This document shows, in pieces, positions 20,750 to 32,039 of a DNA stretch of 64,000 bases (within the stretch, counting starts at the first letter, position 1; each line of letters opens with the position of its first letter). The stretch spans positions 429,501 through 493,500 of the forward strand of contig CAUYUJ010014760.1 in NCBI GenBank assembly GCA_963575745.1. The letters are read 5' to 3'. The position numbers were made by a program, and so were the translations under genes. This DNA is from Prorocentrum cordatum. Taxonomy: Eukaryota > Sar > Dinophyceae > Prorocentrales > Prorocentraceae. The notes beneath the pieces were generated by a model. That model worked only from the letters and a program-made list of their open reading frames with translations. It was not told where the DNA came from and searched no databases.

Positions 20750-22067
20750 ATGGAGGCGTTCCTCGAAATGGGGAACGCGGCGGTGCACTCCTTTCTTCTT
20801 GGAGAGGATATCTCCGCATTTGTTGTCTCTGCTTCCTTCTACACCAACACAGCGTCGATGTGCTTACGCTAGTCGTCGATTGTTTTGAGTTGCATGCTCA
20901 CCTCCCCCTGCATTGTCCCACTCCGAGCCCCTCCCGTGCCCCAGGAAGAAGCTCCTGCAGATGCTGGCCAAGCAGCAGCAGCGGCAACACCAGCAGCAGC
21001 GGCAGCACGAAGCACCAGCAGCAGCGGCGATGAATCAGCATCAGCGACAGCACCATCAATGCCAGCGCCAGCACGAAAGGGCACTCCGTGGCCGTGGCAG
21101 ACCCCCCCCGAGCACGAAGGAGGCCGCGACTCGCCACAGAGATGCCATGGCGCGAGTGCTCGATCGGCATCACGGCCTGGACAGCCCTGGCAGCCGCCAG
21201 GTGAAGAGCCCTGTGCGCAAGAAGAAAACTATGGATCCTTCTTCAAAGCTCGGCGCCGAGCAGCTGCCGACGAAGCACATTGGACCTGCGTCAAAGTGTC
21301 GCGCGCCACAGCCGCAGGGGACATCGGCTACCTCGCTGCCACCACCGCTGCCACCGCCAGCTTCGCCACCGCCGCCTCCTGCGGCAGCTGCAGCAGGCCC
21401 TCCACCGCCGCCTCCTGCGGCAGCTGCAGCAGGCCCCCCCTCGGGGACAATGCCGCTTTGGCCGAAGGCGGCGTCGCAGTCCGAGGTTTCGCCGAAGCCC
21501 AAGCCTATCGCGGCGTCATCGGCAGCGGCCCCTGCAGCGGCAACTCCAGCGCCGCCTCCAGCGGTTTGTCAGCCGCCTCCGAAGCAGCCGACGCCACCTG
21601 CACAGCCGCCGCCTCAGGCTCTGCTGCAGCCTCCAGCGCCGCCTCCAGCTGCTCCTCCAGCCGCAACTCCAGCGCCGCCTCCGACGCAGCCGACGCCGCC
21701 TCCACAGCCGCCGCCGCAGGCTCTGCAGCCTGGCCCCCACGGCTGGAGATCGCCGAGCGGGGGGCCGTGGAGGGCGGGGGTCAACGGCGGCAAGGCGCGG
21801 TGCGGCATCAGCGGTGGCCGCAATCGCGACTACTACCGCTTGCTGAGGCGCGCGCAGAAAGAGGGCCCTGCGGCTGTGGCGGCGTTCAAGGCGCAGAACC
21901 CGCGCCCGAAGGAGCTCGAGAGGGCGTGGCAGTTCTACCAGAACGCCTTGCACGTCGCCAGGGCGGTCTCGCCAGCGCCGCCAGCAGCAAAGGCGGAAAC
22001 CAGCAGCGCCGCGGCCAGCGGCAGCAACCAGCTCGGCAAACCGCCTTCACCCAAGCCTTTCCTTTGA
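20750..22067 (+). CDS. Pro/Gln-rich two-exon protein, about 410 aa
   Basis: Exon 1 is 20,750-20,859 (MEAFLEMGNAAVHSFLLGED...), exon 2 is 20,945-22,067. The 85-bp intron starts GTGCTTACG and ends CCCCAG. Joining restores a Met codon (AT|G) and leads into KKLLQMLAKQQQRQH in one frame to the stop, so the model is supported by phase. Exon 2 encodes a Gln/His-rich stretch, a Lys-rich segment, long Pro/Ala tracts, and a C-terminal block with RNRDYYRLLRRAQKEGP and ELERAWQFYQNALHVA that is probably a small folded helical unit. No known domain is recognised; low-complexity content suggests a scaffold or nucleic-acid-associated role, but that is inference. Four palindromes lie just upstream, and four begin two bases after the stop. 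Confidence 0.65.
20860..20944 (+). other. GT-AG intron, 85 bp
   Basis: The donor is GTGCTTACG and the acceptor CCCGTGCCCCAG, with a C-rich tract before it. The upstream exon would otherwise stop at a TAG within 12 bp of the donor. Phase 2. Confidence 0.65.
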
Positions 22068-22966
22068 GTAGCGGGCGCGACCGCTTAGCTTTGCAGCGGA
22101 AGCGACCGCTTAGCGGACGCGACCGCTCAGCTCAGCGCTGCAGTAGCGGACGCGACCGCTAGGAGGACGAGGGGGAGAGGACGAGCAAGACGAGGAGGAG
22201 AGGACGAGCAAGGAAACGAGGAGGAGGAGGAGGAGGACGAGCAAGGAGACGAGGGCCACCATAATGATGACGAGGAGAAGGGGGCGCGGGGGGAGGAATA
22301 CGATAAGCGGTAAGCCCATGCCCGACGCGCCTCGCATCGGGCGCACCCCCGCGCCCTCGCGACGCTTCTGCGCCGAGCAGACGAGCTGCCTCGGCCCGCA
22401 CGGAGTAACAAGATAGCGTGCTCTCCAGCATCTGCCCCGAACTCCCGTGCAGCTGCCGTGCTTCCTCCTCTTCCTAACACCTCCTCTTCATAGCGGCCAG
22501 ACCGCATTTCCTATTCCTCCTCGTCCGTCCATCTCCATCGTCCTTCATCCGGTATAAGTAGCGGCCAGACCGCTTTGCCTCTCACCCTTCTCCTGCACCA
22601 CGTCCTCCACCATATCGCGGCCAGACCGCTTTGCACCTCCCCCTTCTCCTGCACCACCTCCTCCACCCATGTAGCGGCCAGACCGCTTTGCCTCCCCGTC
22701 TGTCCACCTCCATCGTCCCTTCCACCGAAATAGCGGCCAGATCGCTTTGCGCCTCCTCCTTCTCCCGCAAACCCTGCCTTTGCCAGACAGCGGCAAGACC
22801 GCTTTGCGTCTTGCCATCGCCATGTAGCGTCGCATTGGTTGCGCCGCATCCTTGCGCTGCGGATCGAGCGCCGAGCTGCGAGCTCCGCTGCCGCCTCCTC
22901 GCGAGGCACGCCGCCCCCCGCCTCCTCGAGCGAGGCCCCGCTCGAGGCTCCGCCGGCGCGCGAGCG

Positions 22967-23806
22967 ATGGGGGGCGATCGCAACGACGACGACAACACGC
23001 GCGCGCAGTGGTGGTTCCATGAGTGCCCGTTCAGCCACAGTTGCCCGCAGGAGAAGTGGGTTAAGCGCTCTCACAGGGGCCAGGGCTGGGACTCCGAGGC
23101 GGACGCGCGGGATAAGCTGTTCATGCACCTGCGCTGGAGCGACAAGCACAAGGGCGATGTGGCTGGCATGGCGGACGAGGAGCTCAGGGAGTTCGCGCAG
23201 GCGGTCGGGGTCGATTATCGCACCATCAGCAAGAACGACGACGAGTGCAAGCGCTGGATGAAATGGGAGGCGGAGAAGGAGGGGAACAAGAGGCTGGCTG
23301 CAGAAGCCATCGACCGCAAGCAGTACGGCGACAGGGCCCGCCGCGCCGACAACGACAGGGACCGCCGCGACGACGACAGGGACCGCGACAACAAGAGGGC
23401 TCGTCGTGGTCGTTCGGGCAGCGGCGTCGACACGGAGCAGATCGCTGAGTTGGTGGCGCCCAAGCTGGCCGCTAGTGCAGCAACATCAAGGGCTTCAGCT
23501 GCAGCGCCCTCAACAGCAGCACCAGCGACGTCATCCACGTCGCCAGCCGTGTTGGCGCGCGTGCATCAGGGCAGCGGTGCCATCGTGGACAACGCCGCGA
23601 GGGTGACCATGAGCCTCGGCGAGCTCAAGGCGCTCCAGGACGACGTCAAGCGGTGCAGCAGGGCGTCGAGCCAGATGTTGCGCTTCCTGGATGGCGCCAG
23701 GGTTGCGTTCTCGAACGAGCTGCAGACGTTCAACGACGCCGACGAGACCATCCAGCAGCTCATCGATGCGCACTCGTCGGGGTTGGTCTTCGGCAGTCGC
23801 GGCTGA
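22967..23806 (+). CDS. Cys/His-containing, Asp/Arg-rich protein, 279 aa
   Basis: ATG at 22,967 is the first true ATG in a longer open frame and gives MGGDRNDDDNTRAQWWFHEC. Residues ~17-65 form a probable metal-binding unit: FHECPFSHSCPQEKW, a His, GWDSEADARDKLF, then MHLRWSDKH, that is Cys-x5-Cys followed by spaced His residues. After a helical region (EELREFAQAVGVD) comes a charged RD/DR-rich segment (~120-150), an Ala/Ser/Thr linker, and a C-terminal helical region with SLGELKALQDDVKRC. The RD-rich tract and Zn-like head suggest RNA or DNA binding, but this is inference. Six palindromes lie at 22,492-22,802 upstream. The frame is intact. Confidence 0.65.
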   Translation: MGGDRNDDDNTRAQWWFHECPFSHSCPQEKWVKRSHRGQGWDSEADARDKLFMHLRWSDKHKGDVAGMADEELREFAQAVGVDYRTISKNDDECKRWMKWEAEKEGNKRLAAEAIDRKQYGDRARRADNDRDRRDDDRDRDNKRARRGRSGSGVDTEQIAELVAPKLAASAATSRASAAAPSTAAPATSSTSPAVLARVHQGSGAIVDNAARVTMSLGELKALQDDVKRCSRASSQMLRFLDGARVAFSNELQTFNDADETIQQLIDAHSSGLVFGSRG

Positions 23807-25350
23807 GCGGCATCTGCAGTGGCTCGTTTTCTTCTCTTCTCATTACCATCGAGAATCTCACCATCGCAATCTCACCCTCGAGAATCCCACCATCGAGAAT
23901 TTCATCCTTCTTCAGTTGCTGCGAGCCTGTTCGCATTAGAGCACTTCACGTCTTGCGTTGGAGACGCCCCTGTTTAGCCAGCGCCCAGCGGAGTTCCGCT
24001 CGAGACGGCGACGCTCGAGCTTTGCGCGGCTTTGCAGGAGACAGAGGCTGCGCGAGATCCCTCGCCATCCATCTGCTCCTCTTCTTCCTCCCCCTCCTCC
24101 TCATCCTCGTCCTATAGCGGCCAGTCCGCTTGCATGCGTTTGCAATATTGCTACAGCGGCCTGGCCGCTTGCATGGGTTTGCCAGATTTGCTTGCTATAG
24201 CGGTCTGTCCGCGTTCATTCTTTTCCGCTTTCACCTCCTCCTCCTCCGCCTCCTCTTCCTCGCCCCCCTCCTCCTCCTCCTCCTCCTCCTCCTCCTCCTC
24301 CTCTGCCCCCTTCCCCCCCTTCCTCCTCGGCGCCCCTCTTGGGGCCTCGGCGCCCCCTTGGTGCTGGCGCTCCTGGGCCTCGGCACCCCCAAATCGAAAC
24401 TCCGAACGCTCCTCCCATTCCTCTTCCCGACATGAGCCTCTCCCCCCTTCTCCTCCTCCTACCCCTCCTCCTCTTTCACCTCTTCCCCTCCCCCTCCGCC
24501 TCCGCCTCCTCATCCCCCTCCTCCTTCTTCCTTCTTTACTTCTCCTCCTCTATCACTTTCCCCTCCCCTTCTCCTCCTCCCCCCCCTCCCCCTCCCCCCC
24601 TCCCCACCCCCCCCCCTCAGCCCCCCCTCTCGCACCCTTATCCTTCTCGCCCCACCCACCCGCCCACCCCCCCCGCCCCCCTCCCATTGGCAGCAGGCTG
24701 GATTGGTTAGCTGGATGTTGTCTGGGTGATGGTTGCATGATGTTTTGTTGTTTTTTTGTTTTTTTTCATGTTGCTTTTATGTTGCGTTTGTTGTTTTTGT
24801 GTTGTCCTGTAGGGCGGGCGCCAGACAGCGCCAGACAACGACGCAAAACATCATAGAACAACAACAAAACACAACAACACAACAACATGTTGTTTCTTGT
24901 TGTTGTTTTTTTGTGTGTTGTGTTATGTTGTTGTTTGCTGTTGTTTGTTGTTTGTTGTGTTGTTTTGTGTTGTATGATTGTTGTTGCTTTTCTGTTATTT
25001 TCTTTTATTTCTGTATGTCTTTCTTGTGTTTCTCCCCCACCTCCCTCATCCGTCACCTCGCCCCGCTGCCCCCTCCTCGGCGGGCCAGCCGCTCTCCGTC
25101 ACCTCCCTCATCCGTTTCCTCCCCCCTCCTCAGCGGGCCAGCCGCTTTGCGTTCGCTCCCCTCCTGCCCCCCCATCCCGCTCCTCAGCGGCCCAACCGCT
25201 ATGCGTGGGAGAAGGAGGAGGAGGAGGAGGAGGAGGAGGAGGAGGAGGAGGAGGAGGAGGAGGAGGGGGAGGACAGGATAACGATTTCGTCGCAGCCGTT
25301 TTTGGCTTCATTTTTTTGAATTCGCCCAACCGAATTCGAGAATTCTTCAA
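23807..25350. other. Intergenic part of the element
   Basis: Contains three palindromes at 24,116-24,210, a long pyrimidine-rich tract (about 24,235-24,640), the T/G-rich fold-back near 24,735-25,025, three more palindromes at 25,079-25,200, and a (GGA)n tract at 25,207-25,272. No convincing coding sequence. Confidence 0.6.
24735..25025. repeat. (TTG)n/(CAA)n imperfect fold-back
   Basis: GATGTTTTGTTG near 24,735 pairs with CAAAACATCAT near 24,845. An ACAACA-rich run (24,858-24,889) is followed directly by TGTTG-rich sequence, giving an inverted arrangement centred near 24,889. Composition differs sharply from the surroundings. Confidence 0.6.
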
Positions 25351-25821
25351 ATGGCTGCCTGGGATGCTCGCTGCGCCACGTGCGGCGCCCTCGGCCCCGC
25401 AGCCAACATGGACGCGTGGCACTTCGCGCAGGACGGCTCCTGGCGGCACCGCTGCTGCCTGCAGTGCGTTCGGAATTGCCGAGCGAGCCTCGGTGATGAG
25501 CATCGTTTAACCGAACCCTATCCCCATCTCGGTGGCCTTTTCTCCACTAAGGGGTTTACCCCCCGACGTGGGGATATAGGCGGAATACCTGGGGTTTCGG
25601 GGTGTATATCTCCATGTCGGGGGCGGCGGGACGGGGTGGGCTTGTGGGGGGCTACATGGGGTTGCCAGGTTAACCGGTGCTGAGGTGAGGCGCTACTCAC
25701 CGTCGACGCGGACACGGCCACGAAGCTCGTCGACGAGCGCCTGGCGATCGTGGCTCAGGCGCGCGCTGCCCAGGACGGCGAGAGGGACAGGCGCGCCAAC
25801 CAGCGGCGACGGCTTCACTGA
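25351..25821 (+). CDS. 92-aa Cys-rich protein in two exons
   Basis: Exon 1 (25,351-25,492) encodes MAAWDARCATCGALGPAANM and then RHRCCLQCVRNCRASL. It has Cys-x2-Cys at residues 8/11 and further cysteines at 35, 36, 39 and 43, a likely small zinc-binding head. Exon 2 (25,685-25,821) continues EALLTVDADTATKLVDERLA and ends RRANQRRRLH. Splicing 25,493-25,684 restores one frame across the junction codon G|GT. Without splicing the frame runs into unrelated sequence and stops at 25,681. The protein has a zinc-like head, a short acidic helix and a basic tail; function unknown. Palindromes lie upstream at 25,079, 25,132 and 25,186. Confidence 0.65.
25493..25684 (+). other. Introner-like GT-AG intron (192 bp) with terminal inverted repeats
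   Basis: The pentamer GGTGA lies at both junctions (25,492-25,496 and 25,684-25,688), consistent with a target duplication that supplies both splice sites. The ends are inverted: GTTTAACC near 25,505 matches GGTTAACC near 25,669, and similarity extends outward to GCCTC/GAGGC. These are the marks expected of a transposon-derived intron (introner), a class known in dinoflagellates. Confidence 0.6.
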
Positions 25822-26334
25822 GTGAATCCGCGCGCCGCGCGTTTCGAATCGGGGGCTGCGCCCCCCGCCTGCACCCGCAGAGACAAAGCGCCGCGGAGGG
25901 CGACGCCCCCCGTCGAGGAGGCGCCGCGCGCAGTTCCCCCCCCCCCCCTCCCCTTCCGCGTTCTCCTCAGCGGTGCAACCGCTTTGCTTTGCGCGGCCCC
26001 TAGGGGGGGGGGGGGATCGGCCGAAACCAGACAGATCAGTGATCTATCTGTTTTGGGCCCTCCTCCACCTCTTCCTCCTCGTCCTCTCCCTCCTCCCCCA
26101 TCCTCCTTCTCCTCCTCCTCAGCGGGCGCGACCGCTTTGCCTTGCAGTTATCGCATGTATTTCCTCTTCCTCCTCCTCCTCCCCCCACCCGCCTCCCCCC
26201 TCCTCAGCGGTCTACCCGCTTTGCTCTGCAAATTCAGCGGCGCGGTCGCCCCCCGCGTTCGCGCTTCCCGTTCGCAGCCACTTGAAGGGCTTCCCGAGGC
26301 GACTGCCTTCGTCGGAAGTTCCCCCGCGCGCGCC

Positions 26335-28420
26335 ATGGCGCCCAAGCGCGCGATGAAGAAGCGGCGTCCAGGAAAGGTTGCTTCGCTGGCTTGTGGCGAT
26401 GACGGCGATCACGCCGCTTCTTTTCTCATGCCCTCGCATCATCTCCCCATCCAGGCGCAGCGGCGCGACCGCTGTGCCCCCGACCCCCCCCCCCCCCCGC
26501 ACCTCTTCAGGCGATGCTACTGATGCAGCAGACGCAGCACAGGTCATCGCCAGCGCGATGATGACGACCTTGCCCAGCTTCTCCGACGACGCCCCTGCTC
26601 CCATGGCACCAGTGGCAGCTCAGAACGTGCTGCAGTCGCTCTTCCAGCACCAGACCGCGGCAGGCAGCCAGGAGGCGCCAACCGAAGAGGCGGGGGGCGC
26701 TGTCGCAGGCAGCCTTCGGCCAGCAGCAGGCGAGCCTGTCGGCAAGCCCGCCGACGAGCCCGTCGCCCGCGCTCCCGAGGTCGCGCCAGCAGAATCCCCG
26801 AGCGACGCCCGCCCGCCCTGTCCGCCCCAGCCCGAGGCAACCAAGGAGGCGACAAAGCCTGACAAAGAGGCAACAAGGGACACCCTGCCTGACAAAGAGG
26901 CAACAAAGGAAGAGGCTGAAGAGGAGGCGGGCGAGGAGGCCGAAGAGGAGGACGCGCCAGTGGAGCAGCTGCCGGACGACGACAAGAGGGGGGAAGAGGT
27001 TGAGGCCCTGCTCTCGCAGGGCGACCCGAAATGCACTGTGCAAGAAAGAAGCGAATCCGCTTGCACAGGGTAATAAGATCACCCATGGCGGCGCGGTCAT
27101 CACGTGTGCCACGTGCAGGGTACGCGACCAAACGCTTCGAAGGATTTTCGGCGGGTGGCCGATTGCGGAGTTCGACGAGCTCACCACGGAGGAGCAGGAT
27201 CACTTCTACCAGGATTGCGGGTCAGCCGCTGCTGCTTGCCGCGACGCGATGAAGGGGATGCTGATGAATGTGCGCGTGAAGCGCATCGCGGAGACCCACG
27301 CTGGGCAATTCCTGCCCTTGTCTGCGTACGAGAAGCTGGGATACAACACGAAAGATATTGAGGAGAAAACACAGGCTGCTGACATCGAGGATCACCCAGT
27401 TCTCGGGGAGACGTGCCGAGTTCAGATCCACGAGATCTCGGAGGCCAGGATCAAGGAGGCCATCATGCAGGAGATAGCTAAGAAAGTTGGCCGCAATCGC
27501 AAGCGCAGAGCGTCAGCCTTCCTGGAAGCTGCCGAGGAAGCTGAAAGACCGCAGAGCGCAACAGCGGCAGGAGCAGCAGCAGCGCTCGAGGAGGCTCCAG
27601 CGGAGCTGCCGAAGCAGAAAGGCTCAAAGTAGCGCCAGCGCAGCAGCAGCAGCAGCAGCGACAGCAGCGGCAACTCCAGCTCCTCGAGCTCCGACAAGAA
27701 AAAGAAACAGAAGAACGGCAAGAAGGGCAAGAAGGGAAAGAAGGGCAAGAAAGGCAAGAAGGACAAGAAGAACAAGAAGGGCCAGAACGAAAACGAGGAA
27801 GAGCTTTCAGGGTCTGACGCGGGCCTCAGCCCAAAGGAGCTTGCGGCCAAGCGCAAGGCGAAGCTTGCAGCAGAGAAGAAGGCGGCCCGCGAGGCTGAGA
27901 ATATTCAGAAAGCCATGGACAGGGAGATGGCCAAAGAGCAGGCAGCCCGCGAAAGGGAGGACCAGAAGAAGCGCACCAAGGGCTTGCAGGTCGTTAACAA
28001 GGTGCTGTTGGCGGTGAAGCCTTTGCTGAAGAAGACGGGGGATCTCCTGCGCGATGAGCGCGCGAAGAAGGCTCGACGGAGTCAGATCGGATCTGACGAT
28101 GGGGAGGAGGGAGAGGAGGGGGAGGGGGCGGAGGAGGAGGAGGAGGAGGCAGAGGAGGATGAGAAGGAGGAGGAGGAGGAGGAGGAGGGGGGAGTCGCCC
28201 CCTCTCATTTCAGGCGCCGACGACGTACACTGAGGAGGCCACCACAAAGCAGAGGTTAATGAATGATGTTGTGGAGCATTGCAACAAGTGCCTGGAGGAC
28301 AAGGATGTCGTCCCGGACCTCATGGAGGAGGAGGTTGAGACGGCCGTCAACTACATGAAAGCGTGGATGAAGAATATCAAGGCTGCTTTCGAGACGCAGT
28401 CGTGGGCCAAGAAGAAGTGA
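26335..28420 (+). CDS. Unrecognised Cys-, Lys- and Glu-rich protein, multi-exon with breaks
   Basis: Exon 1 (26,335-26,392) reads MAPKRAMKKRRPGKVASLA. A 118-bp intron (GT at 26,393, AG at 26,509-26,510) restores the phase into DATDAADAAQVIASAMMTTL. An acidic Ala/Glu/Pro region follows. Near 27,040 a frameshift joins KCTV to CKKEANPLAQGNKITHGGAV, and ITCATC follows: two Cys-x2-Cys pairs about 24 residues apart, likely a zinc site. The body continues LPLSAYEKLGYNTKDIEEKT. At 27,630 an in-frame TAG interrupts; the same frame goes on with RQRSSSSSSDSSGN and a long GKKGKKGKK basic tract. A final exon starting 28,214 after CATTTCAG encodes APTTYTEEATTKQRLMND and ends AAFETQSWAKKK at 28,420. Its donor is not determined. 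Family unknown. Confidence 0.5.
26393..26510 (+). other. Intron (118 bp) flanked by GGCGATG and containing one palindrome
   Basis: GGCGATG occurs at 26,395-26,401 and 26,510-26,516, at the two ends of the segment, and an AGCGG-type palindrome sits inside near 26,460. The C-run and CTCTTCAG form the acceptor. The phase is consistent on both sides. Exact splice positions are shiftable within the repeat. Confidence 0.45.
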
Positions 28421-28563
28421 CCCACTGGGGCTCTGGCCAGATCACTTCGGAGTAAGTCTCCATCGACGGGTTGGTCACCGATGGCATGACCGTGGCGGTA
28501 GCTACCTGGACTTCTGAGCGTGCTTGCAGGGGCGCGCAGCGGACGTAACCGCTCCCGCGTGGG

Positions 28564-28572
28564 ATATATAAG
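28564..28572 (+). promoter_or_regulatory. TATA-like box
   Basis: TATATAAGG in a GC-rich setting, 24 bp downstream of an AGCGG palindrome and upstream of the repeats leading to the transposase-like gene. Dinoflagellate promoters usually lack TATA, so function is uncertain. Confidence 0.3.
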
Positions 28573-28640
28573 GAGCTCGTTGCTCCTCTTGCTAGCGTCG
28601 TATACATCGGAAGCTGCTGCGTTGCTCCTCTCAGCAGTCC

Positions 28641-28692
28641 GCGCCGATGCAGTTCCCATAGCAAACGCGCCGATGCAGTTCCCATAGCAAAC
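28641..28692. repeat. 26-bp tandem duplication
   Basis: GCGCCGATGCAGTTCCCATA plus GCAAAC occurs twice back to back just before the poly-C tract. Confidence 0.9.
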
Positions 28693-28740
28693 GCGCTTCC
28701 CTCTTCCTCCTCCTCTCCCCCCATCCTTTTTTTCCTCTCC

Positions 28741-29494
<754 letters not shown>

Positions 29495-29750
29495 TGCACG
29501 AGTTAACCGCTTATCCCCCCTCCCAAACCGCGGAATGCATCATGATGTTGTCGCATGCAGCAGCGGCATTGCCGCTTTGTTAATGTGACGCGTTCACTTG
29601 CAGCGGCATTGCCGCTTCACTTGTAGTTGCATTGCAGCGGCATTGCCGCTTTGCTATAGTGGTGTCCTTCTCAACTTGCAGCGGCATTGCCGCTTCACTT
29701 GTATTTGCATCGGCGCAGCGGTCTGACCGCTTTGTTACGCCTGCACGTTC

Positions 29751-31893
29751 ATGCCAATGCTTCCGCTCAGCGCCGCCTCAACCGTAGCGCTGGCTCAGGC
29801 CAGCCATCGCCCGAGCCAGCTCTGGCTCGAGCCAGTTCTTGCCCAGGCCAGCCTCATCTCCGACGAAACGTTCAAGCTCCGATGCGGGCGAGAACGTCTT
29901 CAAGAGGTCGCGCGCATTGGCTCCGTTGGTTGCCTCTTTAAAGCATCGAACGCGGCAGTGATCGGCATTGCGCGCTGCTTGAAGGAACGGCCAGAGATCA
30001 TTGACGACATGGCGAAGTGGAGGATCAGAAAGGCTAACGATGAATTCGCATCAGAATTTCTGGATGCGCCAATACAGCTGAACTTGGCAAGCGGCACGGC
30101 CTTCGACATGCCCGTCGTCAATTTCGCCAGCCCCCTTCAACACTGCGCTTCCGAATCTGCGAGCTTCAGAAATTTGCCGCCCACAACTTTAAGAAAATCA
30201 CCGTGCTCCCCAGCGGCGCCGCGGGATTTCATCTTGCACTTCGATGAGTTCGTGCCAGGCAATGTCTTGCGGCAAGATAACAAACGCAAGACGCTCTCGT
30301 TTTACGGGAACTTCCGCTCCTTCGGCCCTGGCGCGGTGTCGAGCGAGGACGCTTGGTTGCCTCTCGCCTTTGTTCGCCACGCAGTGGTCGATAAGGTTGC
30401 TGGCAAGATGTCTGGAGTCGTTCGCCAACTGTCGCGACGACTTTTTATTGGCCCAGACAGCGCGTCGCAGAGGGGCATCCTCATTGATGGCATTGGGCCT
30501 GGCGGCGCCCCTGCGCTCATCTCCTCTAAGCTGTCGAACCTGCTTCACGACGATGGTGGCGCTAAACATGCCTTGTGCTTGAAGGGCGCCGCTGGCGTAA
30601 TTCCTCGCGCTCTGCGCAAGAATGTGCACGGCATCTACGACCGCTCGGAGCCCCTGCTGCCAGCGCATGACAGGACGAGCACGCCGGTGCCCATTTCGTG
30701 CTCTGATCCCAACCTGTTCGACGCGCGCGCCGCGGAGGACCTGTTCTCCTCCGCGGACCTGCTCCAGCGTCTGCAAGCCACGCTGCCCGAGGGCGCGTTC
30801 GAGGAGCAATACAAGATGCACTGCGTTAATCACGTGCCAGATGGTTTGCTATTGGACGCTGAGCTTCGCCAGCACGCGTCGCTGGACATGCACGCGTACG
30901 ACCCAGCACACTGCATGATCATAAATGGGATCGCTCAGATTGAACTGAGTGAGCTTCTGTGCCGCCTCGCTGCCGTCGGCCTGACGTTGGAGCGCTTCAG
31001 GGACATCGCCAGCGCGCAGTGGCAGACTTGCAGCTCCTTAGCGACCAGCGGCATGCTCGACGCCAACGGGCTTTTCAGCGACCAGCGGCAAAAGCACTTG
31101 CAGACCACCGAGAAATACAGCGCCAAGGCAAGCGAGATCATCGCGGCCGTTCCGCTCATTCGGTACGCTCTCGATGTACTTACCGCTGGGTCCGCTCAGT
31201 TCAAGCTGGATTTTGCATCGGAGCTGGCTTCCTTTCCCGCGCTGGCCAAATCAATGTCCCTGTATTTGCTGGCCAAGAGGGGCGCGGCTGTGGCAGATGC
31301 TTGGGCCGTGGCGCTCCGCGACCACGCCGTGGCTTTCGAGTCTGCGCACGGTGATTGCGGCATGCACATCCCAAAGTTTCATTTCTGCAGGCACCTGCCG
31401 CGACAGGCGCTCAGGGATGGGTTCGCAGTTGATACGCTTGCGACGGAGAGATACCATGGAAAATCACTGCTGAACGCTGAATTCATCGACAACACGCGGC
31501 GCTTCGAGAAATCATTACTGGTACGAGCTATTGCCCTTCAGTGCCACGATGCGCAACATAATGTTTCATTTTGGGAATGCCTTGGTGCGCGGCATCAAAT
31601 ACAACGACGTCACGAACGTTTCGAAGGTCGTTCTTGTGGGCGGCTCTCGCATATCAGCTGGAGATATTCTGCGCATTGGTGAGAAGCGCTATTCTATCTT
31701 CGGCGGTGCCGAGGAAGGCGGCATAGCGGCGTTGATTGTTCACGAGTTGCATTTTACTTGCCAGGTGTTGCCCAGCGCCTCACGGCGGCGAAAGGACGGC
31801 GCCCCGAAGTTCGCGCAGTGCGACTCCTTCATGGCACAGCCTCTCGGGACACGAGAGGCTTCTGGAACGCTGTTATTGGCGGATATGGCATAA
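29751..31893 (+). CDS. DDE-transposase-like protein, one frameshift
   Basis: ATG at 29,751 opens a frame running to about 31,580. Frame 1 then continues the protein (ALVRGIKYNDVTNVSKVVLV) to a stop at 31,893, so the full product would be near 710 aa after correcting one indel. Candidate catalytic acids are Asp165 in FILHFDEFVPGN, Asp379 or Asp384 in SLDMHAYDPAHCMIING, and Glu566 in TLATERYHGKS. PKFHFCRHLPRQALRDG lies just before the last. The order HxDExxPGN, DMHxY...ING, HLP, ERxH matches a large transposase-like family that I associate with dinoflagellate and other protist genomes. The protein would cut and join element ends. It is the last gene before the right terminus and is preceded by five palindromes (29,562-29,730). 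Confidence 0.5.
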
Positions 31894-32039
31894 GTACCCG
31901 CAGGCGCCGAAGTGCCTGCAAGCGTCGAGCGCTGTCGCGATTGCACTTGCCAGAGCGTGTCCTGAGGACAGAAAGCGCAGTCGGCAACCGCTGTCGAGAT
32001 TTAGCGGCGCGACCGCTTCGCGAGGCTACCCGAGGGAAG

